From Anaeromyces robustus (lineage: Eukaryota; Neocallimastigomycota; Neocallimastigomycetes; Neocallimastigales; Neocallimastigaceae): a stretch of 64,000 nucleotides of DNA. Under the pieces are notes generated by a model that saw only the letters and a list, made by a program, of their open reading frames with translations, had not been told where the DNA came from and made no database searches. Positions 11,691-22,265 of this stretch are shown in pieces (the first letter of the stretch is position 1; the number at the start of each line of letters is the position of its first letter). Position numbers and translations under genes: made by a program. The stretch is taken from contig MCFG01000097.1 of NCBI GenBank assembly GCA_002104895.1, forward strand, positions 37,501-101,500. The letters run 5' to 3'.

Positions 11691-12727
11691 TTATTGTTCT
11701 TGTTCTTGTTCTTGTTGTTCTTGTTGTTCTTGTTGTTGTTCCTGTTCTGTTATTTCTTCTTGTTGTTGTTGTTGTTGTTGACTTTCATGAGTTGTTGGAT
11801 CTCCTGTTAAATAAACCCAAGGTCTTCTATCCATAGGACAAGCTTGATTACTTGATTCAGTTTGAAGCCATTTTATCATACAATGTAAATGAAAACAGTG
11901 CTTACATTGACCCCATACTAATATATTTATAACATTTATTGGTTATTTTTTTTTTCCATTAATTATTAAATTTACCATAAGTAAAAAATTATATTTATTT
12001 AATGTAAATATATCATTTATTTTATATTGTATAGATTAAAATTAAAAATTAAAATTAAAATAAAAATAAAAATAAAATTAAAATTAAAAAATTGAAATAA
12101 TAGTAAAAAATGATTCTTAGAATTATGAAATTTCATTTTAATTTTTGAATGTTTTGATATTCATTTTTTTTTCATAAATCATATTTAAATTTTTTATATA
12201 TAAATTTATAAATTTATTTAATAATAAATGAAATTTATTCTTTTATTTTTTCTTTTTTAAATATTTTTTTTTTTTTTAAATATAAATTATTTTAAAAAAA
12301 AATTTTTTTTTTATTTATATAAATAAATACCTAATGGACAATCATCTCCTGGTATTTTACATGAGGGACAACATCTATCGAATTGATTTCTACATATACC
12401 ACAAACATCGTCTTCATCAGTAACAGCCCATTTCCATAAAGCTACACTTGACCAACTATTTTCAATAATAAAAATTGATAAAACAAATATTAAAAATTAA
12501 TATAAATTTTCTTTTCTTTTTTTTTTTTTTTATATTATTATTATATCTATCTTTATTATTTAATAATTTTACCCTTAAATAAAAAATAAATTAATAATAT
12601 ATATATAAATATAAAAAGTTAATATGTTATAGAATTTGTTTATTAGTTAATATAAATTCTTTTATAAAATGTAAGAAAGAAAAAAAAAATAATTTAAAAT
12701 AAATTCTTACTATTTAATTTGATTTTC
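11691..12727 (-). CDS. apc11: Anaphase-promoting complex subunit 11 (RING-H2 E3 component)
   Basis: Catalytic RING subunit of the APC/C, which recruits E2 enzymes to ubiquitinate mitotic regulators. Exon 2 (12331-12455) encodes SVALWKWAVTDEDD, then CGIC, CCPSC and PGDDCPL. Exon 3 (11691-11917) encodes VWGQCKHCFHLHC, IKWLQTE and CPMDRRPW. Borders are GT/AG and the phase matches. This order (W-rich start, CGIC, CPSC, PGDDCP, HCFHxHC, KWL, CPM) is the APC11 pattern. Two oddities: CPMD replaces the usual CPMC, giving an Asp at the last zinc position as in Rbx1; and a Gln/Glu-rich tail of about 40 residues follows the usual end. A likely exon 1 at 12727 starts MKIKLN, like the canonical MKVKIK, with donor GTAAGA. 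Joined to exon 2 it is one base out of phase, so the exact 5' junction is unresolved. Confidence 0.88.
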
Positions 12728-12737
12728 ATTATTTTTA

Positions 12738-12768
<31 letters not shown>

Positions 12769-13378
12769 AAAAAATAAATGAAGAATTTTTTTATGAATTA
12801 AAATTTCAAAAAATTAAATTTTAAAAAAAATTAATTTGATATTTTTTTATTGGTAAAAAAAAAATTTAAAAAATGAAAAAAAAAAAAAAATTTTTTTGTG
12901 TAAAAAAAAAAAATAATTAAAAGAGCAGAAAAGAAATAATAATTATACATACACCTCTATTTATAAAATATATATATATATAATTTTTTATATTATTTTT
13001 TATATTATTTTTTATATTATTTTTTATATAAACATTCCATCAATATAAACATTAACATTAAAATTAACATTTAATTTAATTAACATTTACACACATTATA
13101 ATTATTTTTATTTTTATTTTTTATTTTTATTTTGCTTTTATATATTTAATATTTTTTTTATTTTTTATTTTTTATATACATTGAAAATTTTCTAATAAAT
13201 TAATTAAATAAGTATTTTTTTTTTACATTTAAATAAATAATTCATTTATTAAATAGGTTATGTATAATAAGCTATTTAATAAATATAACAAAATAAATAT
13301 AAGAATAGTATTTTGTATCAATTTCATATTTTTATATTTACAAATTTTATTATTATTATTATCATAATTCAATTAAGT
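12728..13378. other. Intergenic between APC11 and HSP20 copy 1
   Basis: AT-rich, with TATTATTTTTTA repeats at about 12986-13027. It holds the APC11 promoter side and the HSP20 3' flank. The last 22 bp before the HSP20 stop (about 13357-13378) repeat in inverted form after the partner's stop at 15748. Confidence 0.5.
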
Positions 13379-13546
13379 TTATTGAATTTGAATAGTACGT
13401 TTTTGACTCTTTGGAAGTTCAGCTTTTTTAAACGTAACCTCTAAAACACCATTTTCCATTTTAGCTTGAATATTATTAAGATCAACATCTTCTGGGATAC
13501 TTAAAGATCTTTCAAATTTACCATAACTACATTCTACCATATGGAA

Positions 13547-13579
<33 letters not shown>

Positions 13580-13939
13580 TTCTTTTTTAGTTTCTTCTCC
13601 TTCTTTATTTCCTTCTTCTTCCTTTTCCTTCTTACCATTATCATATATAGATTCTCTTTCACCAGAAATAGTAAAAGTACGATCATCATTAATTTCCATT
13701 TTTACTTGATCTTTTGACATACCAGGTAAATCAGCATGTATATAATAATTATTTTCATCTTCACTAAGATTTATTTTTGGAGAGAAATCTGAAAATCTTC
13801 TTGATAATGAAGTAGTTTTATTAGAATTATGACGACGATTATGATAATAAGGAGCAGGTACAAATGGGAAAGTTGGAATTAAAGGATGATTGAAGAATTC
13901 ATCTTCAAAATCATCAAAGAATGGATGCATTAAAGACAT
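13379..13939 (-). CDS. HSP20 small heat shock protein, copy 1
   Basis: Intronless, 186 residues. ATP-independent holdase chaperone. The alpha-crystallin domain runs from about residue 55 (FSPKINLSEDENNYYIHADLPGM) to the GVLEVTFKK strand near 165. It ends in TIQIQ, which provides the C-terminal I-x-I motif used in oligomer assembly. A Glu/Lys/Asn-rich insert (about residues 103-130) splits the domain between strands. It is nearly identical to the divergent partner at 15190-15747, differing only around the Asn tract. The leader just before ATG (CAAACGAATAAAC) is shared as well. The pair is probably heat-induced from the shared intergenic region. Confidence 0.95.
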
Positions 13940-14352
13940 TTTTTTTGTTTATTCGTTTGTTTTTTTTTTTATATATAATAATTTAAAGCGCTTTTATTAA
14001 TATTTAAAACTTTGTTGTAATTATATATATAAATATATATATGTATTGTTTTTTTGTATTAAATTTAATGAAAATATTGTGAGGGAGAATGTGAAGTATT
14101 TATATACGAAAAAAATAATGTATTATAAAGTTTTATAATATAATTATAAATAAATATAAATATATTATTATTATTATTATTTTTATTATTATTTTAATTT
14201 TAATATTAAAATATTTAATATTTTTATTATAAGAAAAATAAACTATTAAAGAAATATGGAAATTGAGATGGAAAAAAAAAATTGTAAAATCTTTTTTTTT
14301 TTTTTTTTTTTTTTTTTCATTATTATTTTAAATATTTATTAATAAAAAAAAA

Positions 14353-14373
14353 TTTCTACAAATTTCTATTCTA
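14353..14373 (-). promoter_or_regulatory. Putative heat shock element A (pair 1)
   Basis: Minus strand matches 26763-26783 over 21 bp. About 415 bp upstream of HSP20 copy 1. Confidence 0.55.
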
Positions 14374-14559
14374 GTTTTTTCTTTTTTATAATATTCAATA
14401 GAATTTAATTTAATATATATAAATATATAATATTTTATAATTTTAATTAAAATTAATATATTATAAATAAATGTTATAATTAATTTTAATATATTATATA
14501 ATATATTATATAATATATTATATAATATATTAATGATTTATAATATTTTAAAAATCAAT

Positions 14560-14595
<36 letters not shown>

Positions 14596-14923
14596 TAATT
14601 TATTTATTTATTTATTTATTTATGTATTAATAAATTTATTCTATAGAAAAAATAAATATATTATATAAAGTTAATTATATAAAAAAATCAAAAGAATCAA
14701 AATTAAATAAAAAAAAGAAAGAAAGAAAAGAAAGAAAAAAAGGAAAGAAAAAAAAAAAAAAAAAGACTAATTAATTAATTAAATAGTTAATTAATTAATT
14801 AGCTAATTAATAATAATTATTGATTTTCTATATAATAATATATAATATATATAATATATAATATATATAATATATAATAATATATATTATTAAACTTATA
14901 ATATTATGTAATGTTATTAATGT

Positions 14924-14953
14924 AGAATTTCTTTACTATAGAATCATAAGGAA
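14924..14953 (+). promoter_or_regulatory. Putative heat shock element B (pair 1)
   Basis: AGAATTTCTTTACTATAGAA followed by TCATAAGGAA. It matches the minus strand of 26497-26527. About 240 bp upstream of HSP20 copy 2. Confidence 0.5.
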
Positions 14954-15189
14954 GCATATAATTAATTATTATTATTATTATTATTATTGATTTTTTTTTA
15001 TAAAATAGATTTATTTAGATTAAAAAATAAAAATAAAAAAAAGTATAAATAGACTATTAAAAGTTTTTTTTTATTATCAATATAATATAGAAAATAATTT
15101 TAGATTTAGCTAAACTAAAAGTTTAAAAAAAAAAGCTTATATTTAATAATAATAAAAAAAAAAAAAAAACAAACGAATAAACAAAAAAA

Positions 15190-15747
15190 ATGTCTTTAAT
15201 GCATCCATTCTTTGATGATTTTGAAGATGAATTCTTCAATCATCCTTTAATTCCAACTTTCCCATTTGTACCTGCTCCTTATTATCATAATCGTCGTCAT
15301 AATTCTAATAAAACTACTTCATTATCAAGAAGATTTTCAGATTTCTCTCCAAAAATAAATCTTAGTGAAGATGAAAATAATTATTATATACATGCTGATT
15401 TACCTGGTATGTCAAAAGATCAAGTAAAAATGGAAATTAATGATGATCGTACTTTTACTATTTCTGGTGAAAGAGAATCTATATATGATAATGGTAAGAA
15501 GGAAAAGGAAGAAGAAGGAAATAAAGAAGGAGAAGAAACTAAAAAAGAAAAGAATAATAATAATAATAATAATAAAAAATTCCATATGGTAGAATGTAGT
15601 TATGGTAAATTTGAAAGATCTTTAAGTATCCCAGAAGATGTTGATCTTAATAATATTCAAGCTAAAATGGAAAATGGTGTTTTAGAGGTTACGTTTAAAA
15701 AAGCTGAACTTCCAAAGAGTCAAAAACGTACTATTCAAATTCAATAA
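15190..15747 (+). CDS. HSP20 small heat shock protein, copy 2
   Basis: Intronless, 185 residues. Practically the same protein as copy 1 on the opposite strand: same alpha-crystallin domain, same acidic/Asn insert shorter by one residue, same TIQIQ end. Sequence identity extends about 25 bp upstream of ATG and about 22 bp past the stop, then stops. That pattern suggests recent inverted duplication or gene conversion limited to the transcribed unit. Element B lies about 240 bp upstream. Confidence 0.95.
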   Translation: MSLMHPFFDDFEDEFFNHPLIPTFPFVPAPYYHNRRHNSNKTTSLSRRFSDFSPKINLSEDENNYYIHADLPGMSKDQVKMEINDDRTFTISGERESIYDNGKKEKEEEGNKEGEETKKEKNNNNNNNKKFHMVECSYGKFERSLSIPEDVDLNNIQAKMENGVLEVTFKKAELPKSQKRTIQIQ

Positions 15748-16890
15748 ACTTAATTGAATTATGATAATATAAAATAAAAAAAAAAAAAAAAAAAGGAATA
15801 TTAAATAAATAATTTTTGAGATTAATTGTAAATTATTAAATAAAAAAAAAATTAAATATTCTACATGTATATATGGATATATGTATATGTATATTTATAT
15901 ATCTTAATATATATACATATGATACCAAATACCAAATACTATTTAAATTATAAAAAAAATAAAATAAATAAATATAAATATTATTTAATAAATTATTTGT
16001 GGATGTAAAATAGATAATAAAAAAAAATAAAAAAATAAAAAAATAAAAAATAAAAAAATTAAAAAAATAAAAATATAAAACATAAAAAAATTAAAAAAAA
16101 ATTTATAAAAAAAAATATTTAAAAAATTTTATTTAAAAAAAAATTTTCTTTTGGTATTTTTCAACTAGTTTTGTTGTTAATTATAGAGAGTGGCGAAGTC
16201 GAATCAATAATAAATAATAAATATCTTTAATTGTTCATTTTGTTCATTTCAACCAGGAAATCTTCAGTGTTTTCTTCTTTTATAAGAAATGATAATGTTA
16301 ACCAAAGGTTTTAATAGGCATCATACTATCTTTTATTTTATAGATATTACTTTCTTTTTGTTTTATAAAGTTATTATATATAGGAGTAAAAACCGAATAG
16401 TACAATCTTTACTACTTGAAATTATTAGAATTATATAAATTTATTATATTTTTTCTTTATATTAAATAATTATAATATATTTTTTAAAAAGAATATTTTA
16501 GTTCGTTTTTTTTTTATTTTTTTTATTTTTATTTTTTTTTTTACTTTAAATATATACTAAATCTAAATGTATTAATAATTTTAGATAATCAATAAAAGGA
16601 AGGAATCATATTCTATTCCTTTAGACTAAAATCTCTATATAGTTTTATAACATTTTTTTTTATATGTTTTAAAAATTAATTTAATCCATAGATAAAATAA
16701 AAAATAATAAATAATAATAATTTATATTAATATATAATGAATAATAAATAAATAATAATAATTAATAATAGTTAATAATTAATAATAATATAGAAATAAT
16801 AATAATAATTTTTATTTTTATTAATAATTTTATTTTTTTTTATATTTTTTTTTATTTCTTTATATTTTATATTATTTTTATATTTTTTTG
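15748..16890. other. Intergenic with poly(A)/poly(T) tracts, no gene recognised
   Basis: AAAAATA-type repeats at 16018-16135. The segment 16140-16420 is a little less AT-rich (for example GAGAGTGGCGAAGTCGAATC near 16185) and may be a decayed element, but I could not identify it. Confidence 0.4.
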
Positions 16891-16904
16891 TTATTGTTTT
16901 TGTT
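16891..16904 (+). repeat. Target-site duplication, left copy
   Basis: TTATTGTTTTTGTT occurs here, directly before the first LINE base, and again at 18470-18483 directly after the poly(A) tail. Confidence 0.85.
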
Positions 16905-18272
16905 CTTAGGAAGCGCTCTTCCTTCATATCTTTATATAGTGTATCTAAAGATCTTAATATTCCTCCTCTTTCTGCCAAATGTGCCATTGCTCAAGATAAA
17001 TGTTTTAAGAGATGGGCAGACTCTAATTGTATTATTTCCAAGTTAGTTACTATTATTCCGAAGATGAGAAAATACACATGGGCTAAAGAAAGCAGAACTT
17101 TATCAAAGAAACTTTCTAAAATTGGCTCTAGAGAAGATATTTTGACTTTTTATTGGAATAGAGATGTCAAAAAAGACTCCGTTAAAGCTGTTACCTATTG
17201 TGATAATCACCTTGAATTATCTCGTGATTATTTACATCTTGAACTTGAATACCCTAACTTGGCTTATGGCTTTAATTGGCTCCTCAAAATACGTAGTGGT
17301 TATAAATTCAATAGTGAAATTGCTAAAGCCGCTAAACTTGTATCTGACTCTTGCCCTGATTACTGTCCTTGTTGTAAAGGCGGTAGTCAAACCTTCGAAC
17401 ATTGGATTTTAGAATGCCCAACATTCGATCATTGGCGTTCTAAGTTATTTGGCAATCTTGAAACCATTTATTTGTATGTTAATCGAAAACCTTTAGTTAG
17501 TTCTGATAATATCAACTTTTCTAATAATTTTAATAATAACTACAATAATAATATTTATGATAATATCTATAATAATAATAGCAGTAGTAATAGTAATATT
17601 AATATTAATAGTAATAATAATGGTAATAGCAATGATAATAGTAATATTAATAATGTTAGTAATAGTAATAGTACTAGCTTATCTACATATTTTCTATACA
17701 ACTACTCTCAATTCATTAATAATTTAACTATCAACAACATTTTTTTTGGTTTTAATTACTTCAACAATTTCTCCTCCTTGGAGAATTCTTCACGAAATAG
17801 TACTTTCTTAGTTTCTAATAGTTTTATTCATTATGTTAGTTTAACTTACAACTTAAATAATACTTTCAGTTATAGTATCAACAACAATAATAATAGTTTA
17901 AATAATAGTATTAATTATAATAATTTAGTTAGTAATGCTTCAAGTGGGGTAAATTTTCATTCCAACTCGTTGGAATGGAGTAGGGTATATTATTTCCTTC
18001 TTGGTGGAAGAGTTAATCATTATAACTTGGGGAAAGAGGAGTGGAACAGTCTTTGTAAGGCGCAACTTAAACCTAGCACCTTTTCGGATGTTCCACTTTT
18101 GGTACGTACATCCGCACTTTTACTTAGAATTATGCCTACTGTTAGTGGCCAGATCTGGTCATTATTCAATAGGTATCCCAACAATCTAACCAAGAGCGTC
18201 GAAGCTGACAATTCAGTAGGACAAGACAGTAGGTCACACGCATCTAATAATGATAATAACTTTCCAACTTGA
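16905..18272 (+). pseudogene. LINE ORF2 C-terminal fragment with zinc-knuckle region
   Basis: The frame is open from the insertion border (LRKRSSFISLYSVSKDLNIP) through the Met at 17064 to TGA at 18272. It has the zinc-binding region found C-terminal to many LINE reverse transcriptases: CPDYCPCC, then QTFEHWILECPTFDHWRSKL (about 17350-17430). It is preceded by a basic linker and the ELEYPNLAYGFNWLLKIRSG stretch. A long Asn/Ser-rich insertion (17510-17690 and again about 17865-17935) interrupts the tail, as in host proteins. The polymerase and endonuclease domains are missing because of 5' truncation. No internal stops are seen, consistent with a young insertion. It has no own promoter. Confidence 0.85.
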
Positions 18273-18440
18273 TTTAATTTAATAATATACACTATACCAT
18301 ATGAAGTAATTATAAATTATTACTATCTATTAAATAATAAATTATTATTCTTTATTAGATTAAGTTTTAATATGTACAATTACTTTATAACATGTACTTT
18401 TTAAATTAAATTTAAATAAAGTTTTCATTATTTTATTGCC

Positions 18441-18469
<29 letters not shown>
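16905..18469 (+). mobile_element. 5'-truncated non-LTR retrotransposon (LINE) insertion
   Basis: The insertion starts abruptly inside an open reading frame at 16905. It ends with a 3' UTR containing AATAAA (about 18414) and a poly(A) tail (18441-18469). It is bounded by a perfect 14-bp direct repeat. These are the hallmarks of target-primed reverse transcription. Only the C-terminal end of the reverse-transcriptase ORF is present, so the element is dead on arrival. Codon use is visibly less AT-extreme than in the flanks. Confidence 0.92.
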
Positions 18470-18471
<2 letters not shown>

Positions 18472-18483
18472 ATTGTTTTTGTT
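18470..18483 (+). repeat. Target-site duplication, right copy
   Basis: TTATTGTTTTTGTT, identical to 16891-16904, immediately after the LINE poly(A) tail. Confidence 0.85.
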
Positions 18484-18606
18484 ATTGTTATTATTATTGT
18501 TATTGAAATTGGGCTATGGGCTAATCTAATTAAATAATTAAATAATTTATAATAAATAAATAAAAAATTCCTAAATAATAATAATAATAATAAATAAATA
18601 AATAAC

Positions 18607-18645
<39 letters not shown>

Positions 18646-18646
18646 C

Positions 18647-18725
<79 letters not shown>

Positions 18726-19417
18726 GTGAATAAATAAATAAATAATAGATTAATTTATATCTAAAACTTTTTTTTCAATTTTAATATGAAACTTTTATAT
18801 ATTTTAAGTTTTATATACAATAATAATTATTATAAATAATATTGTAATTATTATTATTATAATAATATATTATAAATTATTATTATATATTAATATTAAG
18901 ATTAATTTTTGGTTGAGTCATATTTCGGTTTAGATTCGGGATAATTATCCATTAATTTTTTTTAATCTGTAAAAAATTTTTTTTTTTAATTTTTTTTTAA
19001 TTAAATTTTATGAATAAAAAAAGTAAAATTGGTGAAAAAAAATTTTCTTTTTCTTTTTCTTTTATTTTTTGTTTTTTTTTTAAGTTAAACAAATAAATAA
19101 GTAAATATCTGCTATTGTTTATTCCCATTTAGTATTCAATAGTAATATTAAATATTAAATAATTTGCAAAATTTACGGAGAAAAAAAAATATATATATAT
19201 ACAGTAAATAATATATATATAAATAAAAGTATAATACATACATACATATATATATATATATACAATCATATATACAATCATTTATACAATCATATATAAA
19301 AAATTAAAAATAAAATAATAAAATAAAATAATAATAATAAAAAAAAAACAGAAAACAAAACAAACAAACAAACAAACAAACAAAAAAAAAAAAAAACACA
19401 AAAATTAATTAAAAAAA
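18484..19417. other. Intergenic with AAAT tetranucleotide array; promoter side of six-TM gene 1
   Basis: (AAAT)n at 18588-18745. A conserved upstream block CGGGATAATTATCCATTA lies at 18936-18953 and is shared with the other two six-TM genes. No gene recognised. Confidence 0.6.
18936..18953 (+). promoter_or_regulatory. Conserved upstream block of the six-TM genes, copy 1
   Basis: CGGGATAATTATCCATTA, containing the 12-bp palindrome GGATAATTATCC, about 465 bp before the ATG. Related blocks lie near 21150-21168 and 23705-23725 upstream of the two paralogues. A poly(T) stretch follows each. Confidence 0.45.
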
Positions 19418-20122
19418 ATGAAACAACAACAACAACGTACATCTGTAAATAATGATAGAACTGGTCATTCAAGATATTTAATGGTATATGGAATCATTGG
19501 ATATTTTTTATGTTTTATAGGAGATATGTTATTAGAATATTTACCAAATGGTGAATTAACATGGGAATCTATTTCAAATTTTGAAATGTTTAAAGAAGCT
19601 ACTAAAGGTGCAACAGCTCAACGTTTTGGAATATCAGGAGTATTAGGAATTTCATCTATGATATTTGTTACATTAGGTTTAGTTGGTATTTCAGAATATG
19701 TTAATATGTATTCAAAAATTGCTTCAGAAATAATGTTAGTAGGAGGAGTAGGTTCATCTGTACTTAGTGGAGGTTTTCATCTTATATGTACTTTGGTAGC
19801 ATGGATTTTTGTATCCCTTAATTCTACAAAAGAAGCTTTTGAAGTAAAAGATCAATTTTATAAAGATCATCAACTTATTTTACAAATAAATCCAATTTTC
19901 TATATGCTTTTCTGTTTTACATTATTATATGTTATAGTAGCAGGTAAAACACCACTTCCACGTTGGGCATGTATTTTTAATATTGCTTTTATATTTAAAG
20001 CTTTAGATTATTTTAAAGTTCATGGTGCATCCAATATTGCAGGAACTTTAATGTGTATTAGTCTTTTTATTCTTACAGGAATCTATTCTTCAAAAAGTAA
20101 AAATAATAAGAAGAAGGAATAA
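19418..20122 (+). CDS. Six-transmembrane protein, tandem paralogue 1
   Basis: Intronless, 234 residues. A basic, Gln-rich start (MKQQQQRTS) is followed by six predicted TM helices at about 21-41, 71-92, 102-134, 153-175, 182-199 and 205-223. A Lys/Asn-rich cytosolic tail follows. Conserved features are GD and LEYLPNGEL after TM1, VGSSVLSGGFHLIC in TM3 and KTPLPRWACIFNI before TM5. The overall look (GD after TM1, GG-F/Y-H in the middle, PRW late) reminds me of bacterial small membrane proteins of unknown function (DUF6796-like). The absence of introns would fit acquisition from rumen bacteria, but both points are unverified inference. It is the first of three tandem copies. Confidence 0.85.
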   Translation: MKQQQQRTSVNNDRTGHSRYLMVYGIIGYFLCFIGDMLLEYLPNGELTWESISNFEMFKEATKGATAQRFGISGVLGISSMIFVTLGLVGISEYVNMYSKIASEIMLVGGVGSSVLSGGFHLICTLVAWIFVSLNSTKEAFEVKDQFYKDHQLILQINPIFYMLFCFTLLYVIVAGKTPLPRWACIFNIAFIFKALDYFKVHGASNIAGTLMCISLFILTGIYSSKSKNNKKKE

Positions 20123-20666
20123 GCAAAGTAAAATAAAGTAAAATAAAATAAAAAAAAAAGAATTAATACAAAATATATTATATCATAATGAATAAATGTT
20201 TATTTTATTTTTTTTTTTCCCATATGTAAAAATTATATATTAATAATAAAAAATTTTTAATTCTTGAATATATATATATATAATATATGCTTATAATATC
20301 TTAAAAATGAATGATCGATCTATTATTATATATAAAAAAATAAATATGAATATATATATAAATATGTATATAATCATAAATTATTATTATTTCATATTAT
20401 AAAATTTGAGGTAATAATAAATTCAAAAATAAAAAAATAAAAAATATAAAAAAGTAAATACTAATAAAATATAAATGATATTGTTAATGATGACTTTTTT
20501 TTATTATTATTTTATTTTTGTTTTGATTTAAACAGGAAAAAAAATATTAAAATATTTTTTGTAATTAAAGTTTTTTTTTTTTTTATAGAATTTCTGTATA
20601 AAATATTAAATATTTAAATAAAATAAAAAAAATATTATAATAAAAATTGCCAGTATATTGAAAATC

Positions 20667-20698
<32 letters not shown>

Positions 20699-21087
20699 AA
20701 AATCTTTAATTTTAATAAAATATTAAGTGTAACATTTATTTATTGTATTATACATTAATCTTTTTATTATTTATAATATTAATTATTATTTACTATTTAT
20801 TATTTATTATTTAGTTATAATTTAAATTTAATTTTTATTTGTTAAAAAAAAATATTTATATATATATTTATATATCTATATCTATATCTATAAAATAACT
20901 AAAGTTTATTAAAAATATTTAAAATAAAAAGTAATAATAATAATAATAAAAAAAGAATACAGATACAAATAATACAACAATGCTAAAGAGTATTTTTTAT
21001 TAATTTTCTTTTTTATTACTATTATTCTATATTTTGATTTATTAAAAAAAAAAAAAAAAAAATAATTAAATGTAACACAAAAATTTA

Positions 21088-21129
<42 letters not shown>

Positions 21130-21560
21130 TTTTGAGTTTTTCCTTTCCCTCGGAATAATTATCCATTAATTTTTTTTTTAATTAAGTAATTAATAAAGTT
21201 TAAAAATATTAATAGTATATTTAAAAAGTAATACTTTTTATTTATTTTATTTTTTTTCTTTTTTTTTTTTCTTTTTTTTTTTATATTAAAAATAAGTTTA
21301 AAAAATAGAAAATAATAAAAAAATTTTCTATATTGCTATTTAATATTTTGTAAAAAAAAAAAAAAATTATATAATATTGAGTAGTTTTTGGATTTGCAGA
21401 GGAAAAAAAAAAAAGCCAAAAAAAACGAAAAAAAGTTAAAAAAGAATTATATATATGCAAAATAAAATAAAATAAAATAAAAAATAAAGTAAAATAAAAT
21501 AAAACATAAAACAAACATATATAATTAATAATAAAAATATTATTATATAATAAAAAGAAA
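20123..21560. other. Spacer between six-TM genes 1 and 2 (duplicated with next spacer)
   Basis: AT-rich. The stretch 20395-20620 is repeated after gene 2 (about 22615-23100), so the duplicated unit includes gene and flank. The upstream block recurs at 21150-21168 (CGGAATAATTATCCATTA). No other gene seen. Confidence 0.6.
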
Positions 21561-22265
21561 ATGAAACAACAACAACAAAGAACATCTGTAAATAATGATA
21601 AAACACGTCATTCAAGATATTTAATGGCTTATGGAATAGGTGGATATTTATTATGCTTTATAGCTGATATAATATTAGAATATTTACCTAATGGTGAATT
21701 GGATTGGAAAGGTAAAGATGATTATGAATTATTAAAAAAAGTTATTGAAGGAGCAACAGGGGAACGTTTTGCTTTATCTGGTGTATTAGGATTAGTTTCC
21801 ATGATATTTGTTACATTAGGTTTAGTAGGTATTTCAGAATATATTAATATGTATTCCAAAATTGCTTCAGAAATAATGTTAGTAGGAGGAGTAGGTTCAT
21901 CTGTACTTAGTGGAGGTTTTCATCTTATTTGTACTATCATACCATGGATTTTTGTATCTTTTAATTTCACAAAAGAAGCTTTTGAAGTTAAAAATAAATT
22001 TTATGAGGATCATTCACTTATTTTAAAAATTAATCCAATATTTTATATGCTTTTCTGTTTTACATTATTATATGTTATAGTAGCAGGTAAAACACCACTT
22101 CCACGTTGGGCATGTATTTTTAATATTGCTTTTATATTTAAAGCTTTAGATTATTTTGAAGTTAATGGAGCCTCCAATATTGCAGGATTCATAATGTCCT
22201 TAGGACTTTTTATTCTTACAGGAATCTATTCTTCAAAAAATAAAAATAATAAGAAGAAGGAATGA
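21561..22265 (+). CDS. Six-transmembrane protein, tandem paralogue 2
   Basis: Intronless, 234 residues, the same architecture as paralogue 1 (MKQQQQRTSVNND start, KKKE end). The segment from TM2 to TM5 is almost the same. Differences concentrate in the loop after TM1 (ELDWKGKDDYELLKKVIEG) and in TM1 (GGYLLCFIADIILEY). It is closer to paralogue 3 in the N-terminal half and to paralogue 1 at the C-terminus (SSKNKNNKKKE). That mosaic suggests conversion between copies. Function unknown. Confidence 0.85.
   Translation: MKQQQQRTSVNNDKTRHSRYLMAYGIGGYLLCFIADIILEYLPNGELDWKGKDDYELLKKVIEGATGERFALSGVLGLVSMIFVTLGLVGISEYINMYSKIASEIMLVGGVGSSVLSGGFHLICTIIPWIFVSFNFTKEAFEVKNKFYEDHSLILKINPIFYMLFCFTLLYVIVAGKTPLPRWACIFNIAFIFKALDYFEVNGASNIAGFIMSLGLFILTGIYSSKNKNNKKKE

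Larger units (their letters stand above)
13940..15189. promoter_or_regulatory. Shared divergent promoter region of HSP20 pair 1
   Basis: 1.25 kb between two divergent HSP20 starts. Two blocks are conserved with the second HSP20 pair. Element A is at 14353-14373; its minus strand reads TAGAATAGAAATTTGTAGAA. Element B is at 14924-14953 and begins AGAATTTCTTTACTATAGAA. Both contain GAA/TTC units at about 5-bp steps, as in imperfect heat shock elements. The rest is AT-rich low complexity, including ATTT repeats at 14560-14630. Confidence 0.6.

Noticed and set aside
16140-16300. Possible tRNA or small RNA because of GTCGAATC (B-box-like) and lower AT content
   Set aside because: No cloverleaf can be folded and no matching A-box is present.
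16772-16987. Minus-strand open frame across the LINE left border
   Set aside because: It crosses the insertion junction and is antisense to the LINE ORF.
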